NCBI RefSeq assembly: GCF_008831285.2
Contig: NC_045143.1
Location: 23,188,302 to 23,252,301 of the forward strand
Origin: Nymphaea colorata
Taxonomy: Eukaryota > Streptophyta > Magnoliopsida > Nymphaeales > Nymphaeaceae
Direction: 5' to 3'
Length of the DNA stretch: 64,000 nt
Shown here one piece after another: positions 43,101 to 52,743 of the stretch. Numbering within the stretch: position 1 is the stretch's first letter; every line of letters begins with the position of its first letter. Under the pieces are notes generated by a model. The model was given only the letters and a program-made list of their open reading frames with translations, was not told the origin of the DNA and did not search any database. The position numbers and the translations under genes were made by a program.

Positions 43101-44071
43101 TGGTACATGGATAAACATTTTTCTGCAAGTACTTGTATGTTTTCTTTAAACATTTTTCTGCAAGTACTTGTATATTTTCTTTAGTGTTAAGTGTGGTTCT
43201 TTCTTCTCTGCTTTGCGAGACCTAAGTTACTTTTGTCCTGCTTTTCTTATTGCAGTCAAGACTCCAAGCAAACCAAGAGATTGGTGGTCATACTTTTCTT
43301 AAATATGGTGGTATGTTATTTGAAAAAGTTTTATCTGATTAAATATGCAGTCAGGGGATACTAAAATGTAGTATTTAACTTTTTATCATTGGACGGACAT
43401 CGTTGCTGTCTTTTTCTCCATCACAGTCCTTGATTCTGTTGAAAACATGTCTTCATACTCTCAGGGAGAGAGAAGAGAGAGACACTAGCAGTTGGTTCTA
43501 ACCATATTTACAATTTGCATCTGTGGAATGACTGACAAACCAAACTAGGCTGTCCACCACAAAAAATGGTCCAACTTTTAGTATTTATAATGCAAGTACA
43601 ATATAGGGACCATGAGAAAGGACCTGAAAAACGGTTGAGCTCATCAATATCTAGAAAGGGGATGACGCTGATAAAGTTCCAAAGACCTTTCCCTCTAATA
43701 CTTGTTTCCAAGTATCCAGTGTAACTTCATTTCATGTCAGCTTGACACAACATGTGAAGTGTTCATGTGATATTGGTTAAAGTTTAAACATGTTATAAGA
43801 TAATTATTAAGCCTTCTACCTTCGTCAAAGAAGTTAACAATTTTGTTTCCAAGTTATGTTTGATGGTTTAACTGATCCAGGTACGTTGGATGCAATCATC
43901 AAGATGATCCGTTATGAGGGACTACATGCATTTTACAAGGGAATGACTACCAAGATTGTGCAAAGTGTCTTTGCTGCCTCTGTGCTTTTCATGATGAAGG
44001 AGGAGCTAGTTAAGGCAATCCAACTGTTATCTAATAAGACTGGGAAACTTATTGGACATGTAGCAATATGA
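28065..44071 (+). CDS. PXN: Peroxisomal NAD/CoA carrier-like gene, 3' exons only
   Basis: Five exons join in frame: 28065-28133, 28219-28329, 42475-42543, 43256-43310 and 43881-44071. They encode about 164 residues ending in TGA. Every inner boundary has GT and AG, and phase is kept (the last intron is phase 1). Visible carrier-family features are [25 protein letters not shown], the third repeat's TYPLLVVK with following SRLQ (the P-x-x-x-x-K/R signature), [15 protein letters not shown] and the final helix with VLFMMKEEL. The closest protein I know is plant PXN/PMP38, a six-helix carrier in the peroxisomal membrane that imports NAD or CoA. Upstream exons, about half the protein, are not in the window. 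The 14.1-kb intron carries elements F, G and K. Confidence 0.8.
28219..28329 (+). CDS. PXN: Carrier gene exon (b)
   Basis: 111 bp, 37 residues, [12 protein letters not shown] onward to NVTALE. The acceptor is TATGTAG and the donor GTATAT. It covers a transmembrane helix and the loop to the third repeat. The donor starts the 14.1-kb intron. Confidence 0.85.
28330..29027 (+). other. Start of the large carrier-gene intron
   Basis: Intron sequence. A fragment related to the GCTGCACCCACA repeat of 25489-25739 occurs near 28717-28765. CTAGCC/TGG-type inverted motifs lie near 28836-28880. No exon was recognised. Confidence 0.6.
29028..29276 (+). repeat. Probable solo LTR, degraded
   Basis: 249 bp from TGTTAAGATATGG to AAATCTTGCA, flanked by TATGC and TGTGC (four of five bases match). 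Layout and some words (GGGTC/GACCC inverted repeat after the start, then GGTGG and CTTGTAATTTTTAT) resemble the element C LTR. No primer site follows. The ends are inferred. Confidence 0.5.
29296..29581 (+). repeat. Element F 5' LTR
   Basis: 286 bp, TGTTAGAATATG to GTTTCTACA. Two U3 palindromes occur within the first 95 bases: GAACCGG/CCGGTTC and GGGTACCGAG/CTCGGTACCC. Confidence 0.95.
29582..29940 (+). other. Element F primer binding site and leader
   Basis: TGGTATCAGAGCC at 29582-29594 is the primer site. The remaining leader is GC-rich with many CCGCCG words, ending at the gag start (29941). Confidence 0.85.
29941..32802 (+). pseudogene. Element F gag, protease and integrase
   Basis: An open frame from MAEAMGTQ (an ATG three bases earlier is equally possible). 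Gag has [16 protein letters not shown] and zinc knuckle [14 protein letters not shown] near residue 252. Protease has [14 protein letters not shown] near 355. The integrase zinc region is HERLGHLP and CEVCQLAKH. The core has Asp in HSDVWGPSG, Asp in RTDNAREY and Glu in [12 protein letters not shown]. The start of the reverse transcriptase linker is [17 protein letters not shown] 28-bp deletion just after HAMT (near 32760, compared with element D) shifts the frame into a stop at 32800-32802. Everything up to integrase is intact. Confidence 0.9.
32763..34223 (+). pseudogene. Element F reverse transcriptase and RNase H
   Basis: This continues pol in the frame displaced by the 28-bp deletion. [20 protein letters not shown] is followed by [29 protein letters not shown] and [18 protein letters not shown]. 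An in-frame TGA at 33537-33539 falls where element D has an arginine codon. The same frame resumes with [38 protein letters not shown] and [13 protein letters not shown]. It closes LEGEC with its stop inside the 3' LTR. The motifs are otherwise preserved. Confidence 0.9.
34209..34217 (+). other. Polypurine tract of element F
   Basis: GAGGGGGAG directly before the 3' LTR. It also encodes Glu-Gly-Glu at the end of pol. Confidence 0.8.
34218..34504 (+). repeat. Element F 3' LTR
   Basis: 287 bp. Identical to the 5' LTR except for one additional C near 34261. Followed by the duplication GATTA. Confidence 0.95.
34510..35988. other. Intron and element J relic between F and G
   Basis: 34515-34767 is one of the element J repeats. 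The remainder is AT-rich. On the minus strand, 35424-35624 reads a frame with a [19 protein letters not shown] segment. This faintly resembles the conserved AA-W core of Ty3 gags. I do not recognise other coding sequence. Confidence 0.4.
35989..36152 (+). repeat. Element G 5' LTR
   Basis: 164 bp from TGTTAAGACGTG to AAACTCATCA. TATA-like TCTATATAAAGAG lies at about 36089-36101, upstream of the presumed transcript start. Confidence 0.95.
36153..36752 (+). other. Element G primer binding site and GC-rich leader
   Basis: TGGTATCAGAGCT at 36153-36165, then about 590 bases rich in CCGCCG and CGCTGCTC words (CTGCTCCGCCGCTGCTC recurs at 36478-36540). Open frames here are composition artefacts. It ends at the gag start (36753). 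Confidence 0.85.
36753..37550 (+). pseudogene. Element G gag
   Basis: A 265-residue frame starting MSEISSGA. It has [50 protein letters not shown] and a Gly/Arg-rich run ([17 protein letters not shown]) before the zinc knuckle [14 protein letters not shown]. The frame stops with TAG (37548-37550) immediately after the knuckle, where element B has tryptophan (TGG). The frame continues open beyond it. The layout matches element B closely. Confidence 0.9.
37551..39850 (+). pseudogene. Element G protease, integrase and start of reverse transcriptase
   Basis: It continues the gag frame after the TAG. Protease has [14 protein letters not shown]. The integrase zinc region is HLRFGHLP and CESCQLGKH. 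The core has Asp in LHFDVWGPS, Asp in VRSDNALEF and Glu in [12 protein letters not shown]. The linker is [16 protein letters not shown]. Reverse transcriptase begins [18 protein letters not shown] and reaches [20 protein letters not shown]. An extra T in a run near 39849 throws it into a stop at 39858-39860. Confidence 0.92.
39851..40992 (+). pseudogene. Element G reverse transcriptase end and RNase H
   Basis: In the displaced frame, pol goes on with [109 protein letters not shown] and [14 protein letters not shown]. It ends IYAPT just before the polypurine tract. The usual Cys-Asp-Asn of RNase H is Gly-Asp-Asn here. No further break is seen. Confidence 0.92.
41000..41163 (+). repeat. Element G 3' LTR
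   Basis: 164 bp with one difference from the 5' LTR, followed by the duplication GTTTT. Confidence 0.95.
41660..42146 (+). repeat. Solo LTR K
   Basis: 487 bp from TGTTAGAATTTAAGG to CTGATTTACA with a perfect duplication GTCCA (41655-41659 and 42147-42151). No primer site or coding sequence follows. It contains a near-perfect hairpin with arms of about 29 bases (41868-41927, AACGGCTAG/CTAGCCGTT at its heart) and a TATA-like TATAAATATGGG near 41956. It lies inside the carrier-gene intron and within one of the element J repeats. Confidence 0.85.
42152..42474 (+). other. End of the large carrier-gene intron
   Basis: No gene or named repeat. It ends in the acceptor GGACAG before the exon at 42475. 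Confidence 0.6.
42475..42543 (+). CDS. PXN: Carrier gene exon (c)
   Basis: 69 bp, 23 residues: [20 protein letters not shown] to VVK. It carries the fifth transmembrane helix and the carrier-family signature proline. The acceptor is ACAG and the donor GTGGTT. It follows the 14.1-kb intron. Confidence 0.88.
42544..43255 (+). other. Carrier-gene intron
   Basis: 712 bp, AT-rich, with a short direct repeat (CATTTTTCTGCAAGTACTTG at about 43107 and 43150). No gene seen. Confidence 0.6.
43256..43310 (+). CDS. PXN: Carrier gene exon (d)
   Basis: 55 bp, [18 protein letters not shown] plus one base of the next codon. The acceptor is TTGCAG and the donor GTATGT. It follows the signature helix and forms the matrix-side loop. 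Confidence 0.85.
43311..43880 (+). other. Carrier-gene intron with a weak antisense gag-like trace
   Basis: 570 bp, ending in the acceptor GATCCAG. On the minus strand, near 43640-43715, [13 protein letters not shown] resembles the IxGKGLW segment of copia gags. This is only suggestive. Confidence 0.45.
43881..44071 (+). CDS. PXN: Carrier gene last exon (e)
   Basis: 191 bp. It completes a codon and encodes [47 protein letters not shown] and a short tail to TGA at 44069-44071. It represents the third-repeat amphipathic segment and sixth membrane helix of a carrier. The tail ends GHVAI, not a classical peroxisomal SKL signal, as expected for a membrane carrier. Confidence 0.9.
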
Positions 44072-45366
44072 TTATGGAATCTGGATGATGTTTCAGTAAC
44101 CCCATTATTGTCATTGCTGTTCAAAATGCTAAAGAACAGTATAATGAATTACTTGCTTTTTTTTTAAAATATCAATTCATACCATCAAAATTCAGTTGTA
44201 CTTTTAGTTTCTAAAAGAAGAATTCAGACTCAGTTGTGGCAGCTACTTCAGCAAGAATTGGGAGGTTGGTCCTTTTCTCCCTTAGGTTGAAACCGTGGAC
44301 TCTATTCTTGAGTTATAAACTTTGTTTCATTGGTGTAACATGAGAAACTCAGTTATTCTGTTTGCTTTGTAATATGAGTGGTAATTCATGTCAATAGATT
44401 AGTCAATCATGAGTATTGGCCCAGCAGGGGAAGAAAGGGACAAGTTACCTTCAATGTTGAAGCAGTATGAAGTTGTCAATGTAATTCTTGGAGGAGAAAC
44501 ATGTTGCTGCCCTTTGACCTGAGGAGCTTTGTCCACCAATTAAAGTCTGGAGCTTCAAGCCTGTCAATCCACAAATTATTTTAGTAATAGCCATTTCAAA
44601 ATCTTAATAATCATTGGCTAAGAAACTAATCACATAATATTGCATCTTTGAGGACAGTTGTTTCTAATTGTTTGAATTAGTTGAAGAACTCGAAACTTAT
44701 TTGTGAAATTTGTTTAAACTATTTAAGGTACTCAAACTTCATTATCAAGGTGGGAGCTACATTTGCTTGGTTGGAGTAATGCAGGTTTGTCTTAAATCAT
44801 GTTTTATTCTTCATGACCATATTATTTGCAGAAAGTTCAACTATTTACTCTCTCTCCAAGTTTGTTTTAGCTGCAGATGTGGATGGCACAATCTTCTTTT
44901 CTGAAGATTTTGTTTCAGGGAATGCTGAATTTTGGAGCAACAAGCATGTTTATCCTTCGCCTATCCATTTCACAAAGATGATGGAGTTGCAGCCTCAAGC
45001 AAAAGTAAACTTAACCGCGTAATTTGCAAGCTTATTAATGCTACACTGTTATGTTCAGTGCAGGAAGCACATTTCTATGGAAACTGTATCCTTTTGGTTC
45101 TCTATTTCTATTGTAGCATTGTAAATGCATTTTTTCCCTTGACCTAGACTTTATGGATATAACAACATAGCTTCCGGTGGTGGGAAAGATTATTGATAGT
45201 GGGTAATAGTATAGCTATTTAGAGGATGAGTTAAAGAGGCATAGTGTGCTCTTTCCGTATAAGGTATGACATCATAATCTAAATCCTTTGTGATGAATGT
45301 TACAATTAGTTCTCTACATTATTCTTGAAATTGTTTGTAAAGTTTTATTTCTAACAAAATGATTTT
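44072..45366 (+). other. Downstream of the carrier gene; possible unidentified exon
   Basis: Probably 3' UTR and intergenic DNA. Positions 44833-45005 read an open stretch (LAADVDGTIFFSEDF, then AEFWSNKHVYPSPIHF) preceded by TTTGCAG and followed by GTAAAC, which look like splice sites. An upstream open piece near 44730-44783 also ends in a GT. I do not recognise the protein, and it may be a relic or chance. Confidence 0.3.
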
Positions 45367-46329
45367 TGTTAAGTGAGAAGACTTTAAGTTTCTAGGTAGT
45401 CCTTTGCAATATTTAATAGTTAGGAGATCTCTTTAAACATTTTTCTATTTTTGGTTGATGTTATTTGTAAGTCTCTATTGCTGCCCTAATTTCTTTATTA
45501 GTGAGATTAGGGTTAGTTAATAATATGATTTACTCTCTCTACGACTACCGGCTGTAACATGATATAAGGGCCAAGCGATATCCACCCTTCTCTGCCGGTG
45601 GCTGACGTGACTTTTTGTCGACCACTTCTTCTCCTTTTTTCTCTCCCACCTCTTGTCTTCCTCTATCATTCTTTTCTCCTCATCTCTATTGATCGGGAGA
45701 TAGTGGAGCAGCATGGAAGGGGAACCTAATCACATGTGAGAGGTATGTGTGATTAGGTTCCCAACATGGATGTAGTGGAGCGTGAGCAACTGCGTGGGAG
45801 TTGCGTTGGCAAGTTCTAAGTCAGATCTGGGCTCGTGGAAGGGTGTTTGTACATGGACCATATTCTTATTATATTTTTTTTGGCTGACTGGAAAAGTGGT
45901 TGCAATTTGGGTATACTCTTATCAGAGTGATCGTCTGTATTATATGCATATGTGGATTCTAGTAAGCAATGGTACGAAGCCTACTACGTAGGTGGACGGA
46001 TTTACTGAACAACAAGTTGGTATAATTTTTTAAGTGCTTTTATTGATGTTGGAAAATTCTGCTGCCTAGATCCTCTCAAGTTGATTGCTGTGATTGGTGG
46101 ACTGATTTATTAACAGCAAGTTGAGAGATATTGTTTTTAAGTACTTTTATTGATGCTGCAAAATCCTGCTCCTGAAATCCGTTGAAGTTGATTGTGTGTG
46201 CTATACTCTTGATTTTATCAAAATGCAACTAAATTAAGGTCATATTACCCAGTCTTGCATTATAGTTGATGAAGGCAAGACAGAGATGTAATATGAGCAT
46301 AAGAACACGAGCAACCTCTGTTCATATGA

Positions 46330-46935
46330 CTACTATAAAGTTAGATGAATCTAATTATGAGATTTGATTTCTTGTGTTTATGATGTCTGTGATTGGACAT
46401 CGGAAGAAGCATGTTATAGAAAAAAAGAGTCTGTGGTGAAAAGTGAAAAATATAGTACATGGAAGGAGATAGTAAATTATCATGTTATGAATCATGAATA
46501 GTGTGCAACCACAACTTACCTCTACTATTGCATACTATAATACCTCTACCAAACAAATGTGAGATTTTTTGAAATGTACTCTAATGACAAAAATGTTGCA
46601 AGATCTTGCAGGTGGAGGAAGAATTACTTAATTTGCGACAGGGTGATCAAACTCTTGTACAGTACTTTGCTTCTATCAAGTCAAGTCTATGAAAGACTGA
46701 AAGTTTTGTGTTCTCCATGTTCTACATGCCACATGACTCATGGTGAACAATCTATGATGGAAAAGTTTTTGCAAATACACAGTAACAAAGGTGTAGATGT
46801 TGACTGAAACAAGAATCAGTAACAAAGGTGTAGATGTTGACTGAAACAAGAATCAGTAACAAAGGTGTAGATGTTGACTGACACAACTGAGACTTACAAC
46901 AGACTTAGCCATCTTGGCAGAGGTAGAATAAAAGA
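46330..46935 (+). pseudogene. B-like gag remnant
   Basis: Disjointed plus-strand frames align with element B gag. Examples are a VIGHRKKHVIE-like piece near 46393, the TYSTWKE-like piece near 46455, LTSTIAYYNTSTKQM near 46520, VEEELLNLRQGDQTLVQYF near 46612 and CSPCSTCHMTHGEQSMMEKF near 46712. Stops and shifts of frame are numerous. A 37-bp sequence is repeated almost three times near its end. Confidence 0.7.
46781..46887 (+). repeat. 37-bp tandem repeat, nearly three copies
   Basis: The unit begins AGTAACAAAGGTGTAGATG and starts at 46781, 46818 and 46855. The copies are identical except near the end of the third. It sits in the gag remnant. Confidence 0.85.
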
Positions 46936-49694
46936 AATGTTAACACACTAGGTGCACCATGAACAATAAATAGTAAGCACAATGTAATATGAACATTCAA
47001 ACGCATAACTCCGAGCACCGAGCAATGACGTAGCTTCGTAATGAAATGTAGGGCTCCACGTTTACGGCCGTGACACACAACATTACTGAGTCACCAGGAA
47101 TAGTAGAACCCATGATGATCTTGTCGTGACTCCCAATAAGATTGAGTTCAGTTATAACTGCAGTAATAGCACACCTTGTACTTTTACGTGGGGATAGACT
47201 CCTTGCTTGTACCCCCGAGTACCTAACAATATGGTCTCTTCTCAATGTAAGCCCTTTTATAGAATTTGGGCGTCTGCATTGCCCACCTAACCCTTTTTTA
47301 TAGTAGGCTTGATTGATATCCAGTCGGTGTGCTCTTGAACAGTAAATCCAGCCCTAGGTCATTGCCCTACGTCTAGCTCATGTTCAGCTTATCAACATCA
47401 TATAATTAATGAAACTAACAAAACACACACACACACACACACAATTAGACTCTGCTTGAAATCATAACCACGTAGCCACAATTAAGTCTGTATCTGCACA
47501 TATGCAGCCCATTAGGCTTTTTACAGCTGTCCAATTCACCTATATATCACAATTGCACCAGTCCATGATTCCAACGTCCACCTAATTTCCAAAGTATAAC
47601 CACTTACGATATTATATGATGCATATATAAATAGCACGAACAAGTCATTGCTATAGATATAATCTCAATCTTTGCCTTAGTTCAGGAGGATCACTATAAC
47701 ATTTCTTGATGATACACTTCAGTGGTCAAACGACACCCATTGGTGCTTCTATATTAAGGGTCGGATGTTCGACTAATCCTCCAATTGCACAGGTAGGAGC
47801 AAAAATGACAGAAATAATCTTTCCGTTTTGCTCATGAGCACACAACAAACCCCAAACAAGACAACGAGCATGAGTGCACCTTAGGAAGTCATAAATATAC
47901 GGAGCTTATAGCCAGCGGTGGTGATTGGCCACGTGCTGCCTATGGCCTAGCCAAGTAGGCTGCAGGACCGGTCGTAGGCAGCTACCACAAAGCAGATTGT
48001 GCAATTCCAAAACTGTCTGGGCTGTCTACTTTTTCAGACACGTAGAACATGTCCCGAACGGTCAATTTATCAAACATCAAGTCGTAAAGGGCTATTTCAC
48101 AAACTGGGTGGTTGAGGGTAAAATATCCCCATCCATGTGGTTTTTTGTCAAACAAAAGATGTCAATTTATAGAAAACTAAAAAAATGTATGATTCCTATA
48201 ATGTGATATAAATTATACATTAAATGAATGAAAACCAATTTTGGAAGCAAAAAGAAAAACCTCAGTGGCACCATAGCTGAAATAGACTTTAATTTTAAAC
48301 GATTTAAGCTTCCAAAAGCTGTCAGACTACTATTCCTAAGGCACCGGCTTCTCTTCCTCTCTTAGCCAAAACCTTCTTCCTAACTCTTGTCTCCCTTTAT
48401 CTCTCCCTTTCTCACAAATGCATGATGGAGCTCGACCTCCTCTTTATTCCTGTTTTTTTTCAATTTTTATCCATAATCTTCAGACTTTTTACTTTTAAAC
48501 TTAAAGATTTTTAGTAGCTTTGATTTATAGATTAGTTTTAAACTTGGAGTAATTAAGATTACTCTGTAGTTAAGTCATAATTAAGTACATCTTAATCTTG
48601 TTTAGGATCATTAATCCTCTGATTCATCAATTCACTGATCCACCCATTAATTTGTACTCAAATTCCTTAAGAGTACCCACATTTTTGAACAAACAGTTCA
48701 CCAGTACTTAAAAACTGTATTTAAGATCCAAAAATTCTTTAAAGTAATTAGACTTCCACCGGCCAATTCTTGGCCACACATAATCCAATTTCAGTACAGT
48801 GAGTATCAGTGGAAAGCTTATCCCTATCCATCCGTACTAGTCTCATTGGAGACTCCAGTCAACGAGAAAGTTGACCACTGTAACTAGCGATTTATAACAA
48901 AGGTTAAGATACATGCTTAAATGTATATTTCTATCTTTTCATTCCGGTTGAGTTTGATTACAGAGATAAAAGAGTTTGATTGCAGAGATAAATGGAGATG
49001 AGAGAGAAAAAACTGTACGGGCGGGTAAATTTCACCCGCCGTACTCCCTACATATCAAACGTGGTGAACTTTCACCCGTTTCTCGTAAAAGCAAGCGGGT
49101 GAAAGTCCACCTGCTTGAAAATCCGATCTCACAGCGGGTGAACTTTCAGCCGCTCGAGGTTGTCCTCTCACGCCCCTTTTCTGTTCAAGAAAACCCAAAT
49201 ACAGTGACGGCATTCCTCGCCCCACCGTCGGAGCTGCGGAAACACTGACGAGTCACTGCCTCTCCGTCGTTGCCTCCATAGCATTCTCGGACGTCGATGA
49301 AGCCCATCATCGTTCATCTGGTAGCTCGAACACTGCCCTTGGTCCCGTTGATGTCGAGCGATCTATTTCTCCCCAGCGAGAGCTTGTTGCAGGTGCCCTT
49401 GGTCCCGTTGATGGACGACATTCGACTGAGATGGACTTCGCTGCTTGGAGCTGCTGATCTGGTGCCTCTTCTGCTGTCGGCCTATTTTTGGAGGTGTCTT
49501 TCTTCAACATCTTCTTCATGCTTCTTCTCCCTTCTTCACTCGTCCCTGCTCTGGTCCCTGCTCTGGTTACAGGGGAGTATCCTTCAACATTGTCAAAAGT
49601 GAGTGTCTCACGGAGATATTTCTCTCATTCTCTTTGATTGCTCTAAAACTGTGAGGTGATTCTTGAGTAAACTTAACCTTGATTGAGAAATGAG
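46936..49694. other. Intergenic stretch, nothing recognised
   Basis: I see no gene I can support. There is an (AC)n run near 47421-47442. Near 49018-49150 the motif GGGTGAA/TTCACCC recurs in both orientations. A short direct repeat, CCCTTGGTCCCGTTGATG, occurs at about 49337 and 49398. The open frame at 48976-49248 mostly reflects these repeats. Confidence 0.5.
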
Positions 49695-49855
49695 TTGGAT
49701 ATGGATGTGTTCATAGACACCACGAAGGGTCATGTGTACTGCGGATCTGGTATGATTTCTTCTGCGCGTCAAGTATTTGATACGATGCCTGAGAGAAGTT
49801 TTTTCTTAGAGAATTGTCGGATATCTTCTGCTATTGGTTATTGGTCCACATTTTA
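49695..49855 (+). pseudogene. PPR-like gene fragment
   Basis: The plus strand reads LDMDVFIDTT, then HVYCGSGMISSARQVFDTMP followed by ER. The pattern Y-C-G-S-G-M-I-S-S-A-R-Q-V-F-D-x-M-P-E-R is the hallmark of plant PLS-class pentatricopeptide repeats, which bind organellar RNA. Only about one and a half motifs survive and no start or organelle signal is linked to it. It may be a relic of a decayed gene or a captured fragment. Confidence 0.5.
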
Positions 49856-50655
49856 ACATCCCTGCTGCAGCTCTATCAACATTTCAGATATGAAATGTCT
49901 GTTCTTTGTGAATTGCTTTGGCTAGCCTCAAGTGACAAAGGATGGTGTGATTGTTGCAAGAAACATTGAGTTATGAAAAAAGTCTCCTAATTTTGTTATT
50001 TTGTGCATCAAACGTAGTTAAATTTATCAAGTTAAATTATTCATGTGCATCAAACAGGACCTCAAATCAAAAGAGAGTTAAATTTCATCCTGTATTTTTT
50101 TCTACAAAAATTTACCGTGATAAATTTATCACGTTAAATTCTTCTTTGCAATCAAACGCAGCCTTAGTAATAATTTGCTCTCCTGTTGCTCCTCATAATT
50201 AAGATTTTGGAACGCAAGTTCTAGAATACTAGTTCTAAAATTGCTGGATGACATTTTCCAAAACGGCCTCTTGTTTGTTTTATGTAGACCAGGTTTCCCT
50301 GAATCAAGTTTCAATGTTTGATGCTCATGGACTTATTAGAAGGAACATGTCGAAATTTAACATTGTTTTTTTAAATTTTCTTAAGGCCATGGGTTATTTG
50401 TACACAGTTTTATAAAGGATTAACAATATTGTTGAAAAATCTAAAAAGTAATGGGGCGTAAAAATAATTTTTTAAATAGACACCATGCGCTTTTGAAAAT
50501 CTCTAAGAAATCATGGGGCATTGAAGTTTTCCATAAACAACAGTTAAAGCCGTTCGACGTAATTCTTTTTCATTTGCATCGACCGTTTCTCTCTCTCTCT
50601 CCTATCCGTTGTGTCATCTTCTCTTTTCACCGTGAACCGTCGATGTCGGCATCGG

Positions 50656-50696
<41 letters not shown>

Positions 50697-52259
50697 TGTC
50701 AGCATTGATGGCAGTCAATGGTGCTTTCTGACGTTTTCAGTTTTCCAGTCGCCGGTGGCGGCCCTGCTACCACGTCTCTCTCTCACTCTCTCTCTCTCTA
50801 ACTCTCGAATTTTTATCTGGTTTATTTCTAGTTTTCACGTGGCTTCTCGAACGATGCAGCATCGGTTGCCAACATTGCAGCGTCAACGTTACAATGGTTG
50901 CTTTTTTTTGTCCCTAGATAATCGACCCACCCCTCTGGCAGGACGAGATTTATGGAATCTACTTGAAATTTCGAATTTTAATTCCGGGTGAACAGTGTAT
51001 GTCTAGGCCATCAAACGGGCCGTAATTGAGGTATCGGATAATACTCTAATGGAGTTTCTTCATCTTTTTCTTCTCTCTCCCCATCTCTCCCTCTCTCTAA
51101 CTTAAATATGTTCTGTAATAGCATTTGCAATATTTGAGTAGTGAAATGATGAAATATTTATTTCACCACCTTTACGACCTTCCATTTCATAATTCTGAAT
51201 TATGCAACTGTACGTGTAGCATGATCATCTTTCTCTTCTGAACATGAGAAAGTTAAAAGGTAAGCAGATCATTTTTTCACCATGTAACTAGTTATAGCTG
51301 ACTATTCTGCTCATGGTGGCACACACACACATGGACAAATCTACTACATGTGGCTTTAGGTTCTTTCATGTGATTTATCAATGTGAAGCTGGATGTCACA
51401 GTCAAAGTATATTCTCATTTACTGAAATGATTAAGGAGTACCTATGAGGCTATGACATAATTAAACCTTTTGACTTCACAAGGAGTTGTGCTATGTCTTG
51501 ACCTTATAATTATACATGCAATGATGTTTGTAGATCAGGGGCTTGCGGTTCATTTTTTAGACTAATCCAAAGCTTGTGAAGCTGTATATATGAATCAAAG
51601 GAAGACAGAAGACAAAACGTACCAATGCAAATAATATGAATAAATATATTTGATTCCATTATTTGGACATGTTGCGAATCAGCAAATCTTCTAATCGGTC
51701 AATTCAAACACATTCTAACCACTCTATTAGAACCAGCCTAAAAAAAGCCTCTCTCTTTCATTCATATTAGGGTTTACTACCATGATGTAGCTTTACCCAT
51801 CGAAGTGTTGTCGCTCCATCTCCAACCACAGGGCCAGAGACTCTCGGAGAGATTACTTGTGCATGCTAGGCCTATAGCTAAATGGAGACAGATGGGGGCA
51901 AAGCATTTTGAGTGGCCATCATTTCAAGAGATTCTGAAGAAAGAAACGATGAGGCATTTGAATGTACGAAGGAAGCGGAGGCAAAGAAGCGAGTGAAGAT
52001 AGTCATCCATGATGTTATGTTGCGTACCGAAAAATGTCAGAGCCTTTCCTGTGGACAGCCATTGGATGCTCATTGGCATATCTGGTTAGGTCATTTGCAA
52101 CTACGAAACTGCTTTCAAAGAGCTTATGAGGCAATGGCAAATCTGAGCCTTCCCAAGCTTCACCATTCTTTCCATTCCTTTCCATATTTATTGAGCTTCG
52201 GAATGAGGAAGAAGTCAATCTGGTTCTCCAGGAGTACTCCCGATTCGTGAACCACAAAT
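49856..52259. other. Intergenic stretch with microsatellites
   Basis: No gene recognised. (TC)n runs lie at 50589-50600 and 50657-50692. CATCAAACG-type words recur near 50006, 50050 and 50148, with a palindrome GTGATAAATTTATCAC at 50119-50134. These are reminiscent of worn MITE ends but not provable by eye. Confidence 0.5.
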
Positions 52260-52730
52260 TGTTGGGAGATTTCCTCATGCATATACAAAACAAACGAATA
52301 TGCCCTAAAGGAGGATCTTATTTATGTTAAATCAATTAATCGAAAACTTTAACTATAGCGAAAGCGTACTTGAATCCATCTGAACAACTGTACGGTGATA
52401 TCGCAGTAGGATCTTCCAGAATCTATGCGTGAGCATGTGCGGCTTCTCTCAGATGAGAAAGAGACAACCCTATAAAGTAATGTTTCAACTCTCTTTCTGT
52501 ACATGACCACAAAGACCAGTGTCCTTTTATATTATGAGCAATTACGGATTCAACCTATCAAAGAATCTGAAATTACGTACATGTATCTATACATTATAAA
52601 AATACCTCATACCATATAAAATGACGTGATATCCCAAAACACAATCACTTAACCAGATATTTACATTAAGATAGCCATAGTGTCTGAATTTCCTCATTTA
52701 CATATGCCGGCCCACCAAATGATGCTTATA
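52260..52730 (-). repeat. Element H 3' LTR
   Basis: 471 bp; outer end TGTTGGGAG on the plus strand. The inner end near 52730 has lost the canonical dinucleotide. Next to it, on the minus strand, is the purine tract CCAAGTGGGAGAT (52731-52743). Confidence 0.85.
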
Positions 52731-52743
52731 ATCTCCCACTTGG

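Larger units (their letters stand above)
45367..46935 (+). mobile_element. Remnant of a B-like copia element
   Basis: A probable 5' LTR (45367-45559, TGTTAAGTG to GGCTGTAACA, with AGAGATTAGGG-type words like those in the B LTR) is followed by a degenerate primer site (TGATATAAGGGCC). A leader of about 750 bases and a broken gag follow. It is truncated near 46935 and no pol or 3' LTR was found. It lies just downstream of the carrier gene. Confidence 0.6.

Noticed and set aside
43508-43711. Antisense gag gene in the carrier intron
   Set aside because: Only one short IRGKGLW-like segment is visible and no LTR or primer site lies nearby, so it was mentioned but not called.
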